A stretch of DNA of 64,000 nucleotides from contig NZ_JAFEWC010000001.1 of NCBI RefSeq assembly GCF_017355875.1, positions 992,001 to 1,056,000 of the forward strand, written 5' to 3'. Shown piece after piece: positions 1 through 8,173 of the stretch. The position numbers and the translations under genes were made by a program. The DNA is from Aridibaculum aurantiacum (GTDB lineage: Bacteria; Bacteroidota; Bacteroidia; Chitinophagales; Chitinophagaceae). Within the stretch, counting starts at the first letter, position 1, and each line of letters opens with the position of its first letter. Under the pieces are notes generated by a model that had not been told where the DNA came from, made no database searches, and saw nothing but the letters and a program-made list of their open reading frames with translations.

Positions 1-5
1 TTGGG

Positions 6-38
6 CCTGCCTGCCGCAGGCAGGTCGCCCACTTGTAC
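6..38. repeat. Palindrome plus dispersed GTACAAGTG-type motif
   Basis: An 8-bp perfect palindrome with a 3-nt loop (6-13 CCTGCCTG, 17-24 CAGGCAGG) abuts, on the minus strand, GTACAAGTGGGCGACC (23-38). A near-identical 16-mer, GTACAAGTGTGCGACC, lies at 38304-38319 and is also followed by a GC-rich hairpin. This suggests a dispersed intergenic repeat upstream of nuoH rather than a promoter. The element may extend past the window edge. Confidence 0.5.
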
Positions 39-104
39 AGTTGTACAATACTCGGCAAGAGGAACGCACAAGAACAAAAAACAAAACAAGAAACTGAGAT
101 ACTA

Positions 105-1157
105 ATGGTGCTTTTACAAGTTGATTGGGGCATAGTAATAGAAAAGTTGGTTCTTATTGGAGCTATCATCACCGGTTCATTGGTGATAGCCATGTATACC
201 ACCTATGGCGAACGTAAAGTAGCTGCCATACTGCAAGACCGTAAAGGTCCTAACCGCGCAGGCCCACTAGGATTGCTGCAGCCGCTGGCGGATGGTTTAA
301 AGCTTTTTTCTAAAGAGGAGATCATACCAAATACATCTAACAAGTTGTTGTTTGTGCTGGGGCCTTCACTGGCTATGCTTACTGCTATGATGACCAGTGC
401 TGTAATACCTTGGGGCGACAAGTTGCATATCAACATGCTGGGTATCGATCGCGTTGTAAGTCTCCAGATTGCTGACATCAACATAGGCATACTCTTCATT
501 TTTGGTGTAGTTAGTATGGGTGTTTATGGTATCATGATCGGTGGCTGGGCGAGTAACAACAAGTTTTCTTTGATGGCTGCTATGCGTGGAGCCTCACAGG
601 TTATCAGTTACGAACTGGCAATGGGTATTTCGTTGATCGCTCTCTTGATGTTGAGTGGCACGCTGAGCTTGAAAGGCATTGTTCAGCAACAGATGGATGG
701 CTACTGGAACATACTATACCAGCCGCTTGGCTTTTTCATCTTCCTTGTCTGTGCATTTGCCGAGTGTAACCGCGCACCTTTCGATCTTCCTGAAGCAGAG
801 AATGAGCTGAACTTTGGATACCACCAGGAGTACTCAAGTATGAAACTAGGTTTCTACTTGTTTGCCGAATACATCAACCTGTTCATCAGCAGCGTGCTGT
901 TGGCTACTTTATATTTCGGAGGATACGATATGCCGTTTGTAGACGAAAGAAATCTTTCTATCAATATGGCGGCATTGGTTGGTATTATAGCCCTATTGAT
1001 AAAGGTGCTTTTCTTCATCTTCCTGTTTATGTGGGTAAGATGGACATTGCCTCGCTTCAGGTACGACCAGCTGATGAACCTTGGCTGGAAGAGCCTGATA
1101 CCACTGGCACTGCTGAACATGTTTATTACCGGAGCAGTGATACTTTGGAGAGGATAG
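105..1157 (+). CDS. nuoH: NADH-quinone oxidoreductase subunit H
   Basis: NuoH is the membrane subunit of respiratory complex I that forms most of the quinone chamber and links the peripheral arm to the proton pumps. The protein is about 350 residues, normal for the family. It has about eight hydrophobic helices, the ERKVAAILQDRKGPNRAGP loop after the first helix, and the acidic signature AECNRAPFDLPEAENEL, typical of the loop facing the quinone site. The start is placed at ATG 105; an upstream in-frame TTG at 33 would add 24 polar residues translated from a repeat-like leader. It heads the visible part of a nuoHIJKLMN run, with the peripheral-arm genes presumably upstream of the window. Confidence 0.96.
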   Translation: MVLLQVDWGIVIEKLVLIGAIITGSLVIAMYTTYGERKVAAILQDRKGPNRAGPLGLLQPLADGLKLFSKEEIIPNTSNKLLFVLGPSLAMLTAMMTSAVIPWGDKLHINMLGIDRVVSLQIADINIGILFIFGVVSMGVYGIMIGGWASNNKFSLMAAMRGASQVISYELAMGISLIALLMLSGTLSLKGIVQQQMDGYWNILYQPLGFFIFLVCAFAECNRAPFDLPEAENELNFGYHQEYSSMKLGFYLFAEYINLFISSVLLATLYFGGYDMPFVDERNLSINMAALVGIIALLIKVLFFIFLFMWVRWTLPRFRYDQLMNLGWKSLIPLALLNMFITGAVILWRG

Positions 1158-1165
1158 GAGATAAA

Positions 1166-1379
1166 GTTTGAGGTTTGAAGTTTGATGTTCGAAGTCAAAA
1201 TTCAAAAGTCAAAAAACTGAACCGTTGAGTTGTGAGAAGAAAGTTGAAGTGTGCGACGCAACGATGATGAGGAAGGATTCGCTGCTGGCTACATAAAGAT
1301 ATGTGAGCTTATAACGTGCGACACGTTTATTAGCAGCATTTGAAATGCAGGTTTTGCTTTTTGAATTTTGCCTTTTGAA
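1166..1379. repeat. Heptad-period intergenic element, nuoH-nuoI spacer
   Basis: The 303-nt spacer (1158-1460) between nuoH and nuoI holds no gene. Its left part has seven consecutive in-register 7-mers from 1166 to 1214, changing from GTTTGAA-like to GTCAAAA-like units. Its right part (1352-1379) has four TTTTGNN 7-mers complementary to the left units, so the two could pair in the transcript. The 16-mer TTTTGAATTTTGCCTT (1359-1374) recurs exactly at 2065-2080 and 3193-3208. Between the arms lies a separate 21-nt dispersed motif (1246-1266). Confidence 0.7.
1246..1266 (+). repeat. Dispersed GTGTGCGACGCAACGATG motif, copy 1
   Basis: This 21-nt stretch is repeated exactly in inverted orientation at 2672-2692 in the nuoJ-nuoK spacer. 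In both copies an ACCGTT sits at the same distance (19 nt) upstream of the GAAGTG start, so the repeated unit is longer than the perfect match. A shorter related core occurs at 38304-38319 and 23-38. Function is unknown. Confidence 0.65.
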
Positions 1380-1460
1380 TTAAAGTTGGAAGGATAGCAT
1401 TTGGAAAATATTTTTGCAGCCTTAAAAAAGCTGGCGCTTATGAGCTAAAGCTTTAAAATT

Positions 1461-2006
1461 ATGCAGTTAACAAACAGAGTAAAAAGTGTAGATCGCAAGC
1501 CGATGTCGTTCCTGGAAAGGTTGTACCTGCCAGGCATCCTCAAGGGTATGATGATCACCTTTAGTCATATATTCAAAAAAACTCCCACCATCAGCTATCC
1601 TGAGCAGAAGCGCCCGTTTGCACAAACGTTTCGCGGACTGCATGTACTGAACAGGGATGAGCAGGGACGCGAAAAGTGTACAGCATGCGGATTGTGTGCC
1701 GTAGCTTGCCCGGCAGAAGCCATCACTATGGAAGCTGCAGAACGTGCACCAGGTGAAGAGAACCTATATCGTGAAGAGAAATATGCAGCCAAATATGAAG
1801 TGAATATGCTTCGCTGTATTTTCTGTGGATTATGTGAAGAGGCTTGTCCTAAAGATGCAGTCTATTTAAGTGAAACTTTTGCGCCTGCCAATTACGGCCG
1901 CAAAGGATTTATATATGGTAAAGAAGACCTGTTGATCCCTAACCCTGTTACCAATCCGGAAGGATACGAAAAGGCAAAGGGTGAAAGAGCACCTAAGACT
2001 AATTAA
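1461..2006 (+). CDS. nuoI: NADH-quinone oxidoreductase subunit I (2x[4Fe-4S])
   Basis: NuoI is the ferredoxin-like subunit carrying clusters N6a and N6b, which pass electrons toward the N2/quinone site of complex I. The 181-residue protein has two CxxCxxCxxxCP motifs: CTACGLCAVACP and CIFCGLCEEACP. Spacing and length match bacterial NuoI. The start is the ATG at 1461, giving an N-terminus with an amphipathic membrane-associated stretch (around MSFLERLYLPGILKGM). It lies third-of-a-kilobase downstream of nuoH on the same strand, separated by a heptad repeat element, and is followed 78 nt later by nuoJ. Confidence 0.96.
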   Translation: MQLTNRVKSVDRKPMSFLERLYLPGILKGMMITFSHIFKKTPTISYPEQKRPFAQTFRGLHVLNRDEQGREKCTACGLCAVACPAEAITMEAAERAPGEENLYREEKYAAKYEVNMLRCIFCGLCEEACPKDAVYLSETFAPANYGRKGFIYGKEDLLIPNPVTNPEGYEKAKGERAPKTN

Positions 2007-2014
2007 TTAAAAAA

Positions 2015-2078
2015 TCAAAAGTCAAAAGTCAAAATATCACCACTTGCTTTTTTGAATTTTTGACTTTTGAATTTTGCC
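2015..2078. repeat. Heptad-period inverted element, nuoI-nuoJ spacer
   Basis: The left arm has three TCAAAAG/T 7-mers (2015-2035). The right arm has four TTTTGNN 7-mers (2050-2078, one 1-nt slip). The arms are imperfectly complementary, around a 14-nt loop. The right arm ends six bases before the nuoJ ATG at 2085, so a hairpin could cover the ribosome-binding region. Its last 16 nt (2065-2080) are identical to segments at 1359-1374 and 3193-3208. Confidence 0.7.
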
Positions 2079-2084
2079 TTCAAT

Positions 2085-2609
2085 ATGAGTATAACTGAAA
2101 TATTATTCTGGTTTCTTTCTGCACTTGCCCTTATGGGTGCCACTATGGTGGTGATCAGCAAAAATCCTATCTATAGTATCATCTGGCTTATTGTTGTATT
2201 CTTTGCTATTTCCGGTCATTATATTTTATTGAACGCGCAATTCATTGCCATAGTTAACCTCATAGTATATGCAGGTGCCATCATGGTATTGTTCCTTTTC
2301 GTGGTAATGCTTATGAACCTGAACAGCCAAACCGAACCACAAAAGAATACATGGCTAAAAGTAGCGGGTGCCATAAGTGGTGGTAGCCTTATGCTGATAA
2401 TGGTGGACGTAGTTCGCAGCGCTGCCGATATGCAAGGCAAAACTGCATTGGTAAAAGAAGGAAACATCGGACTAATAAAGAACCTGGGACGCGTACTCTT
2501 TCGTGATTATGTAGTGCCCTTTGAGATAGCAAGTATACTGTTCTTAAGTGCAATGATTGGTGCTGTTGTGATAGGTAAGCGTGAAAGAGATGAGCCGGCT
2601 GCGCAATAG
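2085..2609 (+). CDS. nuoJ: NADH-quinone oxidoreductase subunit J
   Basis: NuoJ is a small five-helix membrane subunit of complex I next to NuoK and NuoA. Its third helix takes part in coupling quinone reduction to proton pumping. The 174-residue protein shows the conserved helix-3 region IVNLIVYAGAIMVLFLFVVML. The start is the ATG at 2085. An in-frame TTG at 2067 lies inside the heptad repeat and would add six residues of repeat-derived sequence, so it was not used. nuoK follows after 198 nt that contain an inverted copy of the dispersed GTGTGCGAC motif. Confidence 0.95.
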   Translation: MSITEILFWFLSALALMGATMVVISKNPIYSIIWLIVVFFAISGHYILLNAQFIAIVNLIVYAGAIMVLFLFVVMLMNLNSQTEPQKNTWLKVAGAISGGSLMLIMVDVVRSAADMQGKTALVKEGNIGLIKNLGRVLFRDYVVPFEIASILFLSAMIGAVVIGKRERDEPAAQ

Positions 2610-2671
2610 TTATTAGCAGTGTGAAGTAGGATAAAGAATTTTTGGTAACCAGCTTTAGATAGAATATTTGA

Positions 2672-2692
2672 CATCGTTGCGTCGCACACTTC
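2672..2692 (-). repeat. Dispersed GTGTGCGACGCAACGATG motif, copy 2
   Basis: This is an exact inverted copy of the 21 nt at 1246-1266, in the 198-nt nuoJ-nuoK spacer. The spacer (2610-2807) shows no gene and no clear terminator. Confidence 0.65.
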
Positions 2693-2807
2693 AGCTATTG
2701 ATCTTTGTTTGAACGGTGAGCGCAACAGCTAAATAGATTTTCAGAGATGTGTTTGAATTGATTGATAAGTCAGGTTTTTTAATAGAACACATTTTCAAAT
2801 AGACACA

Positions 2808-3143
2808 ATGCCGATACAATATTATATAACACTTTCAGTCGTTCTTTTTTGCATAGGAGTGGTGGGTGTACTTACCCGTCGCAATGCCATCATCATATTT
2901 ATGTGCGTGGAGTTAATGCTCAATGCAGTCAACCTGTTGATGGTCGCATTTTCTAAAATGCATCATGGCAACGCGCTGGCAACCAACCCAGACTCACTTG
3001 CCGGGGTAGAAGCACAATTGTTTGTGTTCTTTACCATGGTGGTAGCTGCAGCTGAAGTAAGTGTAGGCCTTGCTATCATTGTAATGTTATATAGGAATAC
3101 ACACTCGGTAGATGTGAACTTTTTGAACAGACTTAAAAATTAA
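2808..3143 (+). CDS. nuoK: NADH-quinone oxidoreductase subunit K
   Basis: NuoK is a three-helix membrane subunit of complex I that carries part of the proton path. The 111-residue protein has glutamates in helix 2 (E35, in the [10 protein letters not shown] stretch) and helix 3 (E83, in the [11 protein letters not shown] stretch). These align with the two essential glutamates of the E. coli subunit. The loop between helices 2 and 3 is somewhat longer than in E. coli. The start is ATG 2808, directly at the family's usual N-terminus. A heptad repeat separates it from nuoL. Confidence 0.96.
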   Translation: MPIQYYITLSVVLFCIGVVGVLTRRNAIIIFMCVELMLNAVNLLMVAFSKMHHGNALATNPDSLAGVEAQLFVFFTMVVAAAEVSVGLAIIVMLYRNTHSVDVNFLNRLKN

Positions 3144-3146
3144 AAT

Positions 3147-3206
3147 GTCAAAATTTAAAGTCAAAAGGACTCGCATGTTTTTGACTTTTGAATTTTGAAT
3201 TTTGCC
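3147..3206. repeat. Heptad-period inverted element, nuoK-nuoL spacer
   Basis: The left arm contains GTCAAAA units (3147-3153, 3160-3166). The right arm is four perfect-register 7-mers, TTTTGAC, TTTTGAA, TTTTGAA and TTTTGCC (3179-3206). The right arm stops 7 nt before the nuoL ATG at 3214, as at nuoJ. The arms could form a hairpin in the mRNA over the translation start. No T-tract follows, so it does not resemble an intrinsic terminator. Confidence 0.7.
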
Positions 3207-3213
3207 TTATAAA

Positions 3214-5154
3214 ATGAATACATTCTCAAACCTGGTATATCTCGTTCCGCTGTTGCCACTGATCGGCTTTTTGATCAATGGATTGGGGCGGAAGTCTTTA
3301 TCCAAATCTCTAATTGCAATAATAGGAAGTGGTGTTATCCTTGCTTCTTTCGCTATTAGTGTTGGGATATTTTTTGAAGCGCGTCATTTTGGTGCAAACC
3401 CGGTTATAGTTAACCTGTTTCCTTTTATACAAACAGCTGGTTTAAGTATTCCATTCTCTTTCCAGGTTGACCAGTTGTCATCACTGTTTCTATTGATCAT
3501 TACAGGTGTTGGTTTTTTAATTCACGTGTACTCCAGTGCATATATGAATGAAGAAGAGACACAGCATTACGGCCGCTATTTTGCCTACCTGAACCTGTTC
3601 GTGTTCTCCATGCTGTTACTAGTATTAGGTTCCAATTTCGTTATCATGTTCATCGGGTGGGAAGGTGTAGGTCTTTGTTCTTACTTGCTCATCGGCTATT
3701 GGTTTAAAAACAATAACTATAACTACGCTGCACGCAAGGCTTTTGTAATGAACCGTATTGGTGACCTCGGTTTCCTGTTAGCCATCTTCTGGATACTAGG
3801 TGTACTGGGCACTGTTAGTTATACCGAAGTATTTACTGCCGAAGCTTTAGCACGATTTACTCCTACAGATGTTACCGCCATCACGCTTTTACTATTTGTA
3901 GGTGCTACTGGTAAAAGTGCCCAGATACCACTTTATACATGGTTACCCGATGCGATGGCAGGTCCTACGCCGGTATCTGCGTTGATACACGCGGCTACCA
4001 TGGTTACCGCAGGTATTTACATGATTGTTAGGGCGAATGGCTTGTATTCTTTAGCTCCTACTACACAAGGTATTATTGCTGTTGTAGGTACAGCTACACT
4101 TTTACTTGCGGCTACTATTGCTATCAAGCAAAATGATATTAAGAAAGTACTGGCATATTCAACCGTTAGCCAGCTTGGTTATATGTTCCTTGCTTTGGGT
4201 GTTGGTTCATATACAGGAGCTGTATTTCATGTAATGACACATGCATTCTTCAAGGCGCTATTGTTCCTTGGTGCGGGTAGTGTTATTCACGCTATGCACC
4301 ACGAGCAGGACATCCGCTTCATGGGTGGCTTAAAGAAGCACATGCCTGTTACGCACATCACCTTTTTAATAGGTTGTTTGGCTATTGCTGGTATGCCTCC
4401 TTTTGCCGGTTTCTTTAGTAAAGATGAAGTATTGGCTGCGGCTTACGGTTCCGACAACCAGATCCTGTGGGGTTTGGGTGTAATTGGTGCTATACTTACA
4501 GCTTTCTACATGTTCCGTTTGTATGCCATGACCTTCCTTGGTAAGTTCAGGGGCACACACGAGCAGGAGCATCACCTTCATGAAAGTCCTTTGGCTATCA
4601 CTATACCATTGATTGTACTTGCAGTACTTAGCATAGTTGGTGGTTTCTTCGGTATACCTGAAGTATTCGCTGCCAATGCACATTCACTAGAACATTTTCT
4701 TGATCCGATCATAATCAAAGGAAGTGCAGAAATGCATCACCTCGATCATGCTACTGAGTACATGCTGATGGGAATTTCTGTGGGGCTTGCACTTATAGCT
4801 ATCATCTATGCATGGAACAGGTTTAGCAAGCGCCCTGAGCTGGAAGAACAAACAGGTGCAGGAAAAGTGCTTGCCAACAAATGGTATATAGATGAAGTGT
4901 ATGAAGCTGTTATTTCAAGGCCTTTACTGGCTGTAGCTGCCTTCTCTAAAAACTTCATTGAAAAAGGAATAATAGACGGTATTGTAAACGGCACCGGAAG
5001 GTTCATTCAATATAGTGGCCGGCAGATCAGACATATTCAAAGTGGCCAGGTAGGCAACTACATACTATTAATGGTACTAAGCATGGTACTGATGATATTA
5101 TTGTTGTTCTATGGTCATAATATGAACCCGGTGATTGATTGGATTTTTAACTAG
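3214..5154 (+). CDS. nuoL: NADH-quinone oxidoreductase subunit L (antiporter-like)
   Basis: NuoL is the distal Mrp-antiporter-like proton-pumping subunit of complex I, with a long lateral C-terminal helix. The 646-residue protein has the proton-transporting core (GVGLCSYLLIGYW, then TGKSAQIPLYTWLPDAM and HAATMVTAGIY) and a hydrophobic C-terminus after a charged segment. Its length fits the family. The start is ATG 3214; an upstream TTG at 3202 would only add four residues from the repeat. It is followed by nuoM after 38 nt, with which it is presumably co-transcribed. Confidence 0.96.
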   Translation: MNTFSNLVYLVPLLPLIGFLINGLGRKSLSKSLIAIIGSGVILASFAISVGIFFEARHFGANPVIVNLFPFIQTAGLSIPFSFQVDQLSSLFLLIITGVGFLIHVYSSAYMNEEETQHYGRYFAYLNLFVFSMLLLVLGSNFVIMFIGWEGVGLCSYLLIGYWFKNNNYNYAARKAFVMNRIGDLGFLLAIFWILGVLGTVSYTEVFTAEALARFTPTDVTAITLLLFVGATGKSAQIPLYTWLPDAMAGPTPVSALIHAATMVTAGIYMIVRANGLYSLAPTTQGIIAVVGTATLLLAATIAIKQNDIKKVLAYSTVSQLGYMFLALGVGSYTGAVFHVMTHAFFKALLFLGAGSVIHAMHHEQDIRFMGGLKKHMPVTHITFLIGCLAIAGMPPFAGFFSKDEVLAAAYGSDNQILWGLGVIGAILTAFYMFRLYAMTFLGKFRGTHEQEHHLHESPLAITIPLIVLAVLSIVGGFFGIPEVFAANAHSLEHFLDPIIIKGSAEMHHLDHATEYMLMGISVGLALIAIIYAWNRFSKRPELEEQTGAGKVLANKWYIDEVYEAVISRPLLAVAAFSKNFIEKGIIDGIVNGTGRFIQYSGRQIRHIQSGQVGNYILLMVLSMVLMILLLFYGHNMNPVIDWIFN

Positions 5155-5192
5155 CTAAAGTAGTAGCCTTAGCAGGCACACAACATATAAAT

Positions 5193-6629
5193 ATGATTCC
5201 TGTTTTATTGATATTGATCCCATTGCTGACTGGTGTAGTTGCTTTCTTCATAAAAGAAGAACGCTCTGTGAAAGCCTGGGCTTTGTTGAGTGCGGTGGCT
5301 ACATTGGCAGTTGCCTTACTTGCGGTTTTCACCAAAGCAGCAGCACCATTGAATTTTGATGCTAAATGGTTACCTGTTCTTGGAAGCAGGTTTACGCTTT
5401 CGCTCGATGGAATGGGTAAAATGCTTGAACTTTTAACAGCGGTTTCTTTCCCAATCATTTTTGCGGCTACATATAAAAATCATTACAAAAGCAGCAATGC
5501 CTTTTATGGTTTCATGTTATTGTCGCAGGCTGGTTTGATGGGCGTATTTGCTGCAGGCGATCTGTTATTATTCTACTTCTTCTGGGAACTTGCTCTTATT
5601 CCTGTTTATTTTCTTTGTTCTAAATGGGGAGGAGAAAGAAGAATACCTGTAACCTTCAAATTCTTCATCTACACGTTCCTCGGTTCATTGCTAATGTTGG
5701 TAGCTATACTGTTTGTATACTACAAAGCAGGCGGTAATTCATTTAATATAGATGTGCTACGTGCGGCTGTACTTACACCATCACAGGAGAACGTAGTGTT
5801 CTGGATGTTCTTTATAGCTTTTGCTATCAAGATGCCGATCTTTCCTTTCCACACATGGCAGCCTGATACTTACGAGCAGGCACCTACTGCAGTTACCATG
5901 GTGCTTAGTGCCGTTATGGTGAAAATGGGTGTTTTTGCAGTTATTCGCTGGTTACTTCCTTTAGCACCTGCGGCATCTGTTAACTATGCTAATGTAGTGA
6001 TGATACTGGCTGTGATTGGTATGATCTACGCAAGCCTTATAGCCATAAAGCAAGATGATATGAAACGTCTTGTTGCGTATTCTTCTATTGCACACATTGG
6101 CCTAATGGGCGCATCTATGTTTACTGGCGAAGCTATAGGTATGCAAGGTGTAATGTTCCAGATGTTTGCACACGGCATAAATGTATTGGGATTGTGGATA
6201 GTGGTAGATGTAATAGAGCAACAGTTAGGCACACGCAAATTCACTGAACTGGGTGGACTTGCTCAAAAAGCACCTACACTTGCTATACTTTTCGTAATCA
6301 TGGCTTTGGCCAATGTAGCCTTACCGCTAACCAATGCCTTTGTTGGTGAATTCCTGATGTTCAACAGCTTGTTTAAGCACAATATCATTCTTGCCGCTGT
6401 TGCATGTATCAGCATCATACTTGCTGCTGTATACACACTATGGATGGTTCAAAAGGTATTCTACGGTGAAGTAAGAACATCTGAAATGCCGGAGATCAAA
6501 TTGCATTCAGGCACAGCTTTGATGCTTATAATACTGGTAGCGGTGGTGCTTGTATTTGGCGTATACCCGCAGCCAATGTTCGACCTGACAAACGATACTG
6601 TAACAAAAATATTGGCTCAACTAAAGTAG
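5193..6629 (+). CDS. nuoM: NADH-quinone oxidoreductase subunit M (antiporter-like)
   Basis: NuoM is the second antiporter-like proton-pumping subunit of complex I. The 478-residue polytopic protein contains the ELALIPVYFL segment bearing the conserved helix-5 glutamate, the KMPIFPFHTWQPDTYEQAPT loop, and the IKQDDMKRLVAYSSIAHIGL region with the conserved central lysine. The start is ATG 5193, which gives a normal first helix. It lies between nuoL (38 nt) and nuoN (18 nt), consistent with one operon. Confidence 0.96.
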   Translation: MIPVLLILIPLLTGVVAFFIKEERSVKAWALLSAVATLAVALLAVFTKAAAPLNFDAKWLPVLGSRFTLSLDGMGKMLELLTAVSFPIIFAATYKNHYKSSNAFYGFMLLSQAGLMGVFAAGDLLLFYFFWELALIPVYFLCSKWGGERRIPVTFKFFIYTFLGSLLMLVAILFVYYKAGGNSFNIDVLRAAVLTPSQENVVFWMFFIAFAIKMPIFPFHTWQPDTYEQAPTAVTMVLSAVMVKMGVFAVIRWLLPLAPAASVNYANVVMILAVIGMIYASLIAIKQDDMKRLVAYSSIAHIGLMGASMFTGEAIGMQGVMFQMFAHGINVLGLWIVVDVIEQQLGTRKFTELGGLAQKAPTLAILFVIMALANVALPLTNAFVGEFLMFNSLFKHNIILAAVACISIILAAVYTLWMVQKVFYGEVRTSEMPEIKLHSGTALMLIILVAVVLVFGVYPQPMFDLTNDTVTKILAQLK

Positions 6630-6647
6630 CCACCTGTATAGGTAATT

Positions 6648-8015
6648 ATGAATATAATAGTACTTTCTGCGATATTAGGTGTGCTGATGATGTACAGCGG
6701 CATCTTTATTAAGAACAAGTCGGCATTTAGATTAATAGCTGCTGCCGGCATGGCTGTGTTGCTGGGTTTCAATATTGCTGAAACATATGGTTATTCATTG
6801 TTCAACATCAATACCCGCTTCTTCCTTAGCTTCGAAAGGTTTGGCCTGCTGTTCAATTCCATCTGTATTTTTAGTACAATGGTTTATGTGCTGGTAAGCG
6901 GAAGAGACATTGAGAAGTTGGGCAGGTATACAGCTGAAGCTTATGCGCTGTTATTCTTCATTATGGTAGGTATTGGTATCATTACTTCTTACACCAACCT
7001 GCTGATGCTGTTCATAGGAATAGAAATTGTTTCAATTCCACTTTACATTCTTACCGGCTTTGACAAACGCAATCTTAAGAGCAATGAAGCTTCATTGAAG
7101 TACTTTTTGATGGGTGCGTTCTCAACGGGTATCATGGTAATGGGAATTGCCCTGTTATATGGTGCTACAGGTTCTTTTATGATCAACATCCCACGTGTTG
7201 GTTTATCTTACCTGGAAGCTATGGGTTTGCTCATGCTATTTGTTTCTTTGCTGTTTAAAGCATCTGGTGCACCATTTCACTTCTGGACACCTGATGTATA
7301 TGATGGAGCTCCCACTGTATTTACTTCGTTCATGGCTACTGTAGCCAAGGTTGCCATTTTTGCTGCATTCATAAAGCTGATGGAAGCAAAGTACCATGGA
7401 ATGGGAAGCCAGACTGAAAGACTGATTTCTATTGTTATCGTACTTACGCTTGCATTTGGAAACCTGACCGCTGTATTCCAGCAGAGTGTAAAAAGAATGC
7501 TTGCTTACTCCAGTATTGCGCAGGCAGGTTTTATGTTGTTTGCTTTATATGCAGTAAATGATGCTGCAAAAGAAGGTCTGCTACTTTACGCTGCTGCATA
7601 CACACTTGCTACTATTGGCATCTTTGCAGTGTTAGCTAAAATGGATGATCAAACCTATGAAGGGTTCAATGGCTTGAGCAAAAATCACCCGGTGATTGCA
7701 GGGGTATTGGTTGTATTCTTATTGTCATTGGCAGGAATTCCATTAACTGCAGGTTTCTTTGCAAAATATTTTATGCTTGCATCAGTAGTAAAAGCTGGTG
7801 GCAACTTAACACTTGTTGTACTTGGGGTTTTGTTTGCTGCAGTAAGTGTTTACTATTATTTCAGGGTTATTCAGGCTATGTACTTCAAAGAAGGAGATTC
7901 TGCATTGGCTTTAAAAACAACAGCCGGGTTTAAATACATTATGGTAGCAATAGCAGCTATTATTGTTCTGCTAGGTGTTTATCCTGATGCATTATTGCAT
8001 TTCTTCTACTTCTAA
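6648..8015 (+). CDS. nuoN: NADH-quinone oxidoreductase subunit N (antiporter-like)
   Basis: NuoN is the third antiporter-like subunit of complex I, adjacent to NuoK and NuoM. The 455-residue protein has IGIEIVSIPLYILTGF (helix-5 glutamate region), KASGAPFHFWTPDVYDGAPT, and VKRMLAYSSIAQAGFM. It is the last gene of the nuo run and is followed 21 nt later by a strong intrinsic terminator, so the operon most likely ends here. Confidence 0.95.
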   Translation: MNIIVLSAILGVLMMYSGIFIKNKSAFRLIAAAGMAVLLGFNIAETYGYSLFNINTRFFLSFERFGLLFNSICIFSTMVYVLVSGRDIEKLGRYTAEAYALLFFIMVGIGIITSYTNLLMLFIGIEIVSIPLYILTGFDKRNLKSNEASLKYFLMGAFSTGIMVMGIALLYGATGSFMINIPRVGLSYLEAMGLLMLFVSLLFKASGAPFHFWTPDVYDGAPTVFTSFMATVAKVAIFAAFIKLMEAKYHGMGSQTERLISIVIVLTLAFGNLTAVFQQSVKRMLAYSSIAQAGFMLFALYAVNDAAKEGLLLYAAAYTLATIGIFAVLAKMDDQTYEGFNGLSKNHPVIAGVLVVFLLSLAGIPLTAGFFAKYFMLASVVKAGGNLTLVVLGVLFAAVSVYYYFRVIQAMYFKEGDSALALKTTAGFKYIMVAIAAIIVLLGVYPDALLHFFYF

Positions 8016-8035
8016 ATGATTGGCCAAATATTTTG

Positions 8036-8067
8036 AAAAGCATCTCCATATAGGGATGCTTTTTTTA
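8036..8067 (+). terminator. Intrinsic terminator of the nuo operon
   Basis: A 9-bp perfect stem (AAAAGCATC at 8036-8044, GATGCTTTT at 8055-8063) is followed by a T-run. It lies just after the nuoN stop codon. Confidence 0.85.
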
Positions 8068-8173
8068 TACCAGCTAATTTTACTGGTGTCAAATAGACGC
8101 TTCGTGCCATTCATCAATGGCTAACAGAAGTCTTCCACACCATTCACTATCTTAGAGCACGCAAAAACCCTTC

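Noticed and set aside
2015-2078. CRISPR-like array in the nuo spacers
   Set aside because: Units are 7 nt, degenerate and lack spacers of 25-40 nt, and there are no cas genes; this is a different class of repeat.
1166-3206. Intrinsic terminators between nuo genes
   Set aside because: The hairpin-capable elements lack a following T-tract before the next start codon and lie within one functional operon; the true terminator is after nuoN.
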